A DNA stretch of 64,000 nt. It comes from Rhipidocladum racemiflorum. Its lineage: Eukaryota > Streptophyta > Magnoliopsida > Poales > Poaceae. The stretch is from NCBI GenBank assembly GCA_036346355.1, contig CM070572.1, forward strand, positions 4,595,001-4,659,000, in the 5' to 3' direction. The position numbers were made by a program, and so were the translations under genes. The notes beneath the pieces were generated by a model that searched no databases, was not told the origin of the DNA, and was given only the letters and a program-made list of their open reading frames with translations. Below are positions 60,225 to 64,000 of the stretch, one piece after another; position 1 is the stretch's first letter; every line of letters starts with the position of its first letter.

Positions 60225-61362
60225 CTTATAAATGATGAGAATCTAGTCCATTTTGTTTTCCAAATGTATATATTTTTTCAGGGTGTTATATGCAATGCAA
60301 AAAGTAAACCATCAAAGAGGAAATCGGATAACTATAAGACCTTTTAATTGCGTTTCGTCTCTCTGTTCGGCTTGCGAACGACAAGCCATGCGAAAGGTAT
60401 CTTGTTCGAGTGTCAGCTGTTAGCTAGACTGCTCGTATTGTCCGTATTATTTTCTAGTGTGCAGATCAGAGGCAGTGGTTTGGTGTTAGGTGGTGGGCAT
60501 GTCACGATTTCTTGCAGTCGTGTTTGACGTACCAGTTACTCTTCGCTGTAGCATTTGTTGAGACGTGCCTTTCGTTAGGCGAATAAAAAGCCTATCATTA
60601 TCAGTAGATCGCAGTGATGCCTGTACTTAATTTGGATTATCTGATGCACCTACCTAGGGTTTCAAAAATCCTCCAATATCACTTGATATTCGTGTTTACC
60701 AACTGGGTACGATATCTAAAACCGATCGATAAATTAGTTCAATTTAATAAAAAAAATTTGAAAAAAAATTTAAAAAATTTATGCGACGTAATCCGGTGAA
60801 AAATCATTGAAAATCATCGATTTTTTATGAAAATTGTTCAAAAATCAACCTAAAAATCGTTAGAAAATCGCTTAAAAATCGCCAGCTTTCGGTGAAAATC
60901 GCTCAATTATCGATGAAATCGGTCTGTTTTTGAATTCTTTTTACCGTCGAGTTTAAAGTATTTGACTTTGGCATTCATATGATTACGAGCGATTTTCAAT
61001 AATTTTCAGTACCAAACTAGCAGCGATTTTCATATTAAAATCGATGTATAAATGCCGATGTAGAATTTAATGCGTATGCTAGTTTCCATTTATGGTACAG
61101 CATATAAATGCGTGATTATGCATGGATAGATCATACACAAAATCATTTGCATATATGCTACTGTATTCTGGTATGCTACCGTGAAAAAAAAACATAGATA
61201 TGACATTGTCAGGTATGTGTGTGTTGGTTTGGTGATTGAGCGATTCTCTTTCTTGAGAATATTAGCAACATTGGCCCTCAGACCGGTGAGCTTCGGGTTT
61301 CTAGAAAAACGAGATCGATCTGTTGAGAGTCTTGAGACACGTCGTACGTGCATTACTTGGTA
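60225..61362. other. Stretch with a related hAT-like fragment near 60655-61050
   Basis: ctagggtttcaaaaatcctc near 60654 resembles the end of the same family, and 60700-61050 is full of aaaatcgtt/gaaaatcg oligomers. A second end and target duplication were not found. No gene is supported in the remainder. Confidence 0.45.
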
Positions 61363-61623
61363 CTCCCTTCAGTTTGGTAATAGCTGTTACTTTGGATATA
61401 GTGATAGTTAAACTTTTGAAACTTTGACTATCGATATATTTTTAAATATTTAAATTGGATACATGAAAATTATATGTGTAGATTTGTCTCGAGAAGTATT
61501 TTCATAATATTATAATTTTTATTGGGTTTTATAAATATATTATAATAAAAATTAGCGGTTAAAGTTGTGTTTTGAAGACCGTGTCAATGTCCAAAACGAT
61601 AGATATTACCAAACCAGAGGAAG
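61363..61623. mobile_element. Stowaway MITE, complete
   Basis: 261 bp with inverted ends ctcccttcagtttggtaat and accaaaccagaggaag, TA flanks at 61361-61362 and 61624-61625, and an AT-rich core. Same family as the partial copy at 1-220. Confidence 0.9.
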
Positions 61624-61625
61624 TA

Positions 61626-62900
61626 GCTAGTGAGTACGTTTCTCAAAGCAGCATACAGAAATACTAGATATGACGTCCTTAGGCAGTTAGGCGGGAGAGC
61701 GTTTTCCTTTAGTCGCATTGTATGACTCGGCCGTGTGTGATATGATGCCTGTATGATGCCACAGCTCACCCACAGGCATCGTATGATGTGGCCGCGACGG
61801 TAGCTAGTACTGTTCCGTCCGTCCCATAATTGTGTGGGATCGAGTGAGTTGGGTGCCGCGCGGCCAGGTTAACAAAATGGAATTTTCGATTATAGGTAAA
61901 AACCGATCAAAATCGGTAGAAATTGGAGAAGTTTGAAGTCAAAATTTTTCAACTCGGTGGTCAAACAACAACGAAAAAAAATATAAAAAACCGATCGATT
62001 TTCGACCGGCTTTTGATTTTCAATAATTTCAGCGATTTTATTCGATTTTTGGCACACAAAAACACCTCAAAGAAATTTCAAATTAATCTATAAAACACCT
62101 CAAAGAAATTTCAAAAACTTATGAATTCATTTAGTACTTCTGAAAAATCAAAACCTGCAATTAATGTAAAGGAACAGAGACACCGTCAGATTTTTTATAA
62201 AAAAATTTACAAGCTTGATCATACTCTAGAATTTTAATGATATCATAATAGTGCCTAAGGATCATGTAGTAAAATTTCAAGAAATATTAAACTTCATTTA
62301 GTGCTCTTAGAAAATCCAAAAATAGAAGAACATATACAAAGATAGTAGCATTGTCAGAATTTTTTTTAAAAAATATACAAGTCTGGAAATCATCTAAAAA
62401 TTTTACACAATCATTATAATTGCCTCGGAAACTCACAAATTGTTTTTGAGAAATATTAGACTTTATTTAGTGCACCTAAAAATAAAAAATAGAAGAACAT
62501 ATATAAAGACAGTAGCACTGTCATAATTTTAACAAATGCACAGGTCTGATAATGATATGAAAATTTTACGAAATCATTAGCATTATCTCAGGACCTTACA
62601 CAAAAAATTTCAACACTTTTTGATAACATTTTCTAAATTCCCAAATTATTTGAATTTGAATTCCATCGGTTTACTGAGCGGTTTCAGAAATCGAATCGCA
62701 ACTCGCGCGGTCACAGAAGCGCCCGATTTGCAGGTGCGCTACCGATGCGGGTGGCAATACATCACGCATAGCATGTGTAGAAGTTGACATTTTTTACCCT
62801 CCTTGTACCTTTTTTTTCTACAAATATAGTTCCACGAAAAGGTCATGTCGAGCTCCACTTCCTCAGCAGAATTAGCCGTCGGGAACCAAGTTATACATTG
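61626..62900. other. Repeat-derived stretch without supported gene
   Basis: About 61870-62060 and 62640-62700 carry atcggt/cgattttc oligomers like those of the CAGGGTT-end hAT family, with a long AT-rich interval between. 62150-62620 repeats a motif around agaacatatataaagacagtagca about three times with a period of about 140-180 bp. The block may be one larger hAT-like element, but its ends are not clear. Confidence 0.4.
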
Positions 62901-62929
62901 CCAGCATAAGAACGAAATAATTGTTTTCT

Positions 62930-64000
62930 TACAAATAAGGCCTAACGGCCAGAGCTTTACAAAAGGAAGCGGCGGGCTTCAATAAATTACATTACCAAAA
63001 GACCACACAGGCAAGGCCTGAGCACAGAAAAAGAACCCTAAAAACCAGACTACTTCGCCATCTATGATCTTCGGGAGTTCTCCTGCGTCTTCAAATTCTA
63101 AAATAGGTTGAAAAGCAAGACTGAGTACACAACAGTACTCAACAAACCGCACGGGAAAATCTGAATATTACATGCAGGGATATTCACAAGGAAATGGCAA
63201 TAAGGTTATTATTATCGTGGATGCAGTTTTATTTTTCAAGTCATTTTACATTTGAAGTACAAACCATACATAATAGAAATAAGCAAATTTTGAGTTTTCA
63301 CAAGTTCATCATTACGTCAAATTGGAAATAACAAGTCTACTTGGGTTAGGTTACGGGATTCACCCCAATTCAATCTTAGCTTCATTTACTGGAAGCACGT
63401 CGTATTCGAATACCATTTAAACATGACTTTGCAGAGTTACTCAGCTTTACCCACAAGATATCTACGACCATCATGCCCTGCGCAAACTTACATGCAACTT
63501 TAATGCATGCGGCCAGCCCGAGACCATCAAAGCCTTTTGATTGAACATTCCCATGATAGTTCCTACCTGATAGGTATTCGGTCCCATTGTTCTCGGCTCG
63601 CCAACTCAAGAGCTGTGGGCCAATACTATGTGGGTACCTACCGTTGTGAGGCCCGGCGAATGACACCTCATTCCCGTCCCACAATCCTCTCAGCCATTTC
63701 TCGACTGGGAATGCTGATCTCCATTCTCCTCACTGAGAATGGTACTACTAAGCATGTAGGTATTCCCATGGGGTGAACAATGTACTGAGCTCTGTCGGAG
63801 GCGGTTTAGCTAACCGACCCGACTTGTGGTTGAGCGGGATCTAAGTTATTTACTTTGCCCAAGATTGTGATTACCTACTTTATGCCTAAGACTTAGCCAA
63901 TTCCAAACCAACAATTCACACCACACACATTGGCCACGTCATCGGTCGAGGTTCGGGCACGTAGCCATCTAGTGGTTTGCCCGCCAAAGTCCTCTCACCG
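62930..64000 (-). mobile_element. Gypsy-type LTR fragment running off the right edge
   Basis: It shares ordered blocks with 39560-39960, including aaggcctaacggcc, caggcaaggcctgagca and agtacacaacagtactcaac. The 63400-63980 part has the style of grass gypsy LTRs, and open frames are short. The other end and internal region lie outside the window, so orientation and family are inferred. Confidence 0.5.

Overview
The window is nuclear DNA of a grass, most likely Oryza or a close relative. Genes are split by GT-AG introns, GC-rich first exons sit among AT-rich introns, and Stowaway, Tourist, Mutator, hAT, Helitron, TRIM, LINE and Ty3/gypsy chromovirus elements are packed densely and nested. No bacterial, viral or organellar block was seen.

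Three loci look intact. (1) A five-exon gene at 20635-22819 (+) encodes a 253-residue plastid co-chaperonin with two Cpn10 domains (CPN20/CPN21 type). (2) A gene with no visible intron at 44015-44686 (+) encodes an AP2/ERF transcription factor. (3) A five-exon gene at 53866-58357 (-) encodes a membrane-anchored GH28 polygalacturonase-like protein of 496 residues. Its fourth intron carries a small non-autonomous LTR element.

The left third (about 0.7-20.3 kb) is best read as one long dead gene. At least twelve exons of a GPI ethanolamine phosphate transferase 2 (PIG-G/GPI7-like) homologue lie in order on the minus strand from 20291 down to about 780. They carry frameshifts, nonsense codons and a lost metal-ligand histidine. 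The gene is split by a 12.5-kb Tekay-type chromovirus (4466-16969, perfect 5-bp target duplication, 3.43-kb LTRs) and by three hAT-like elements. It starts head to head with the co-chaperonin gene, 343 bp away.

Between 23 and 44 kb lie a complete TRIM (23429-23893), four or more TIR elements with clear target duplications (24340, 24827, 26345, 38769), a truncated cysteine desulfhydrase pseudogene (27084-27330), microsatellites, Helitron-like ends, a third large hAT element (30128-31640), and a LINE (about 33835-38355). A Harbinger-type MITE sits in the LINE 3' UTR, and a Tourist sits inside that MITE.

From 45 to 53 kb the window holds a Helitron, a long-TIR element with nested sequence, a 0.75-kb minisatellite and a 478-bp tandem duplication. 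The right end has more hAT remnants, a Stowaway of the same family as the one cut by the left edge, and an LTR-like sequence running off the window.

The most interesting points are the GPI7 pseudogene shared among several TEs, a set of hAT-like elements whose ends are conserved but whose internal oligomer repeats differ completely, and an uneven pattern of LTR-LTR differences in the chromovirus that looks like systematic sequence error at CAG/CTG sites rather than ageing.
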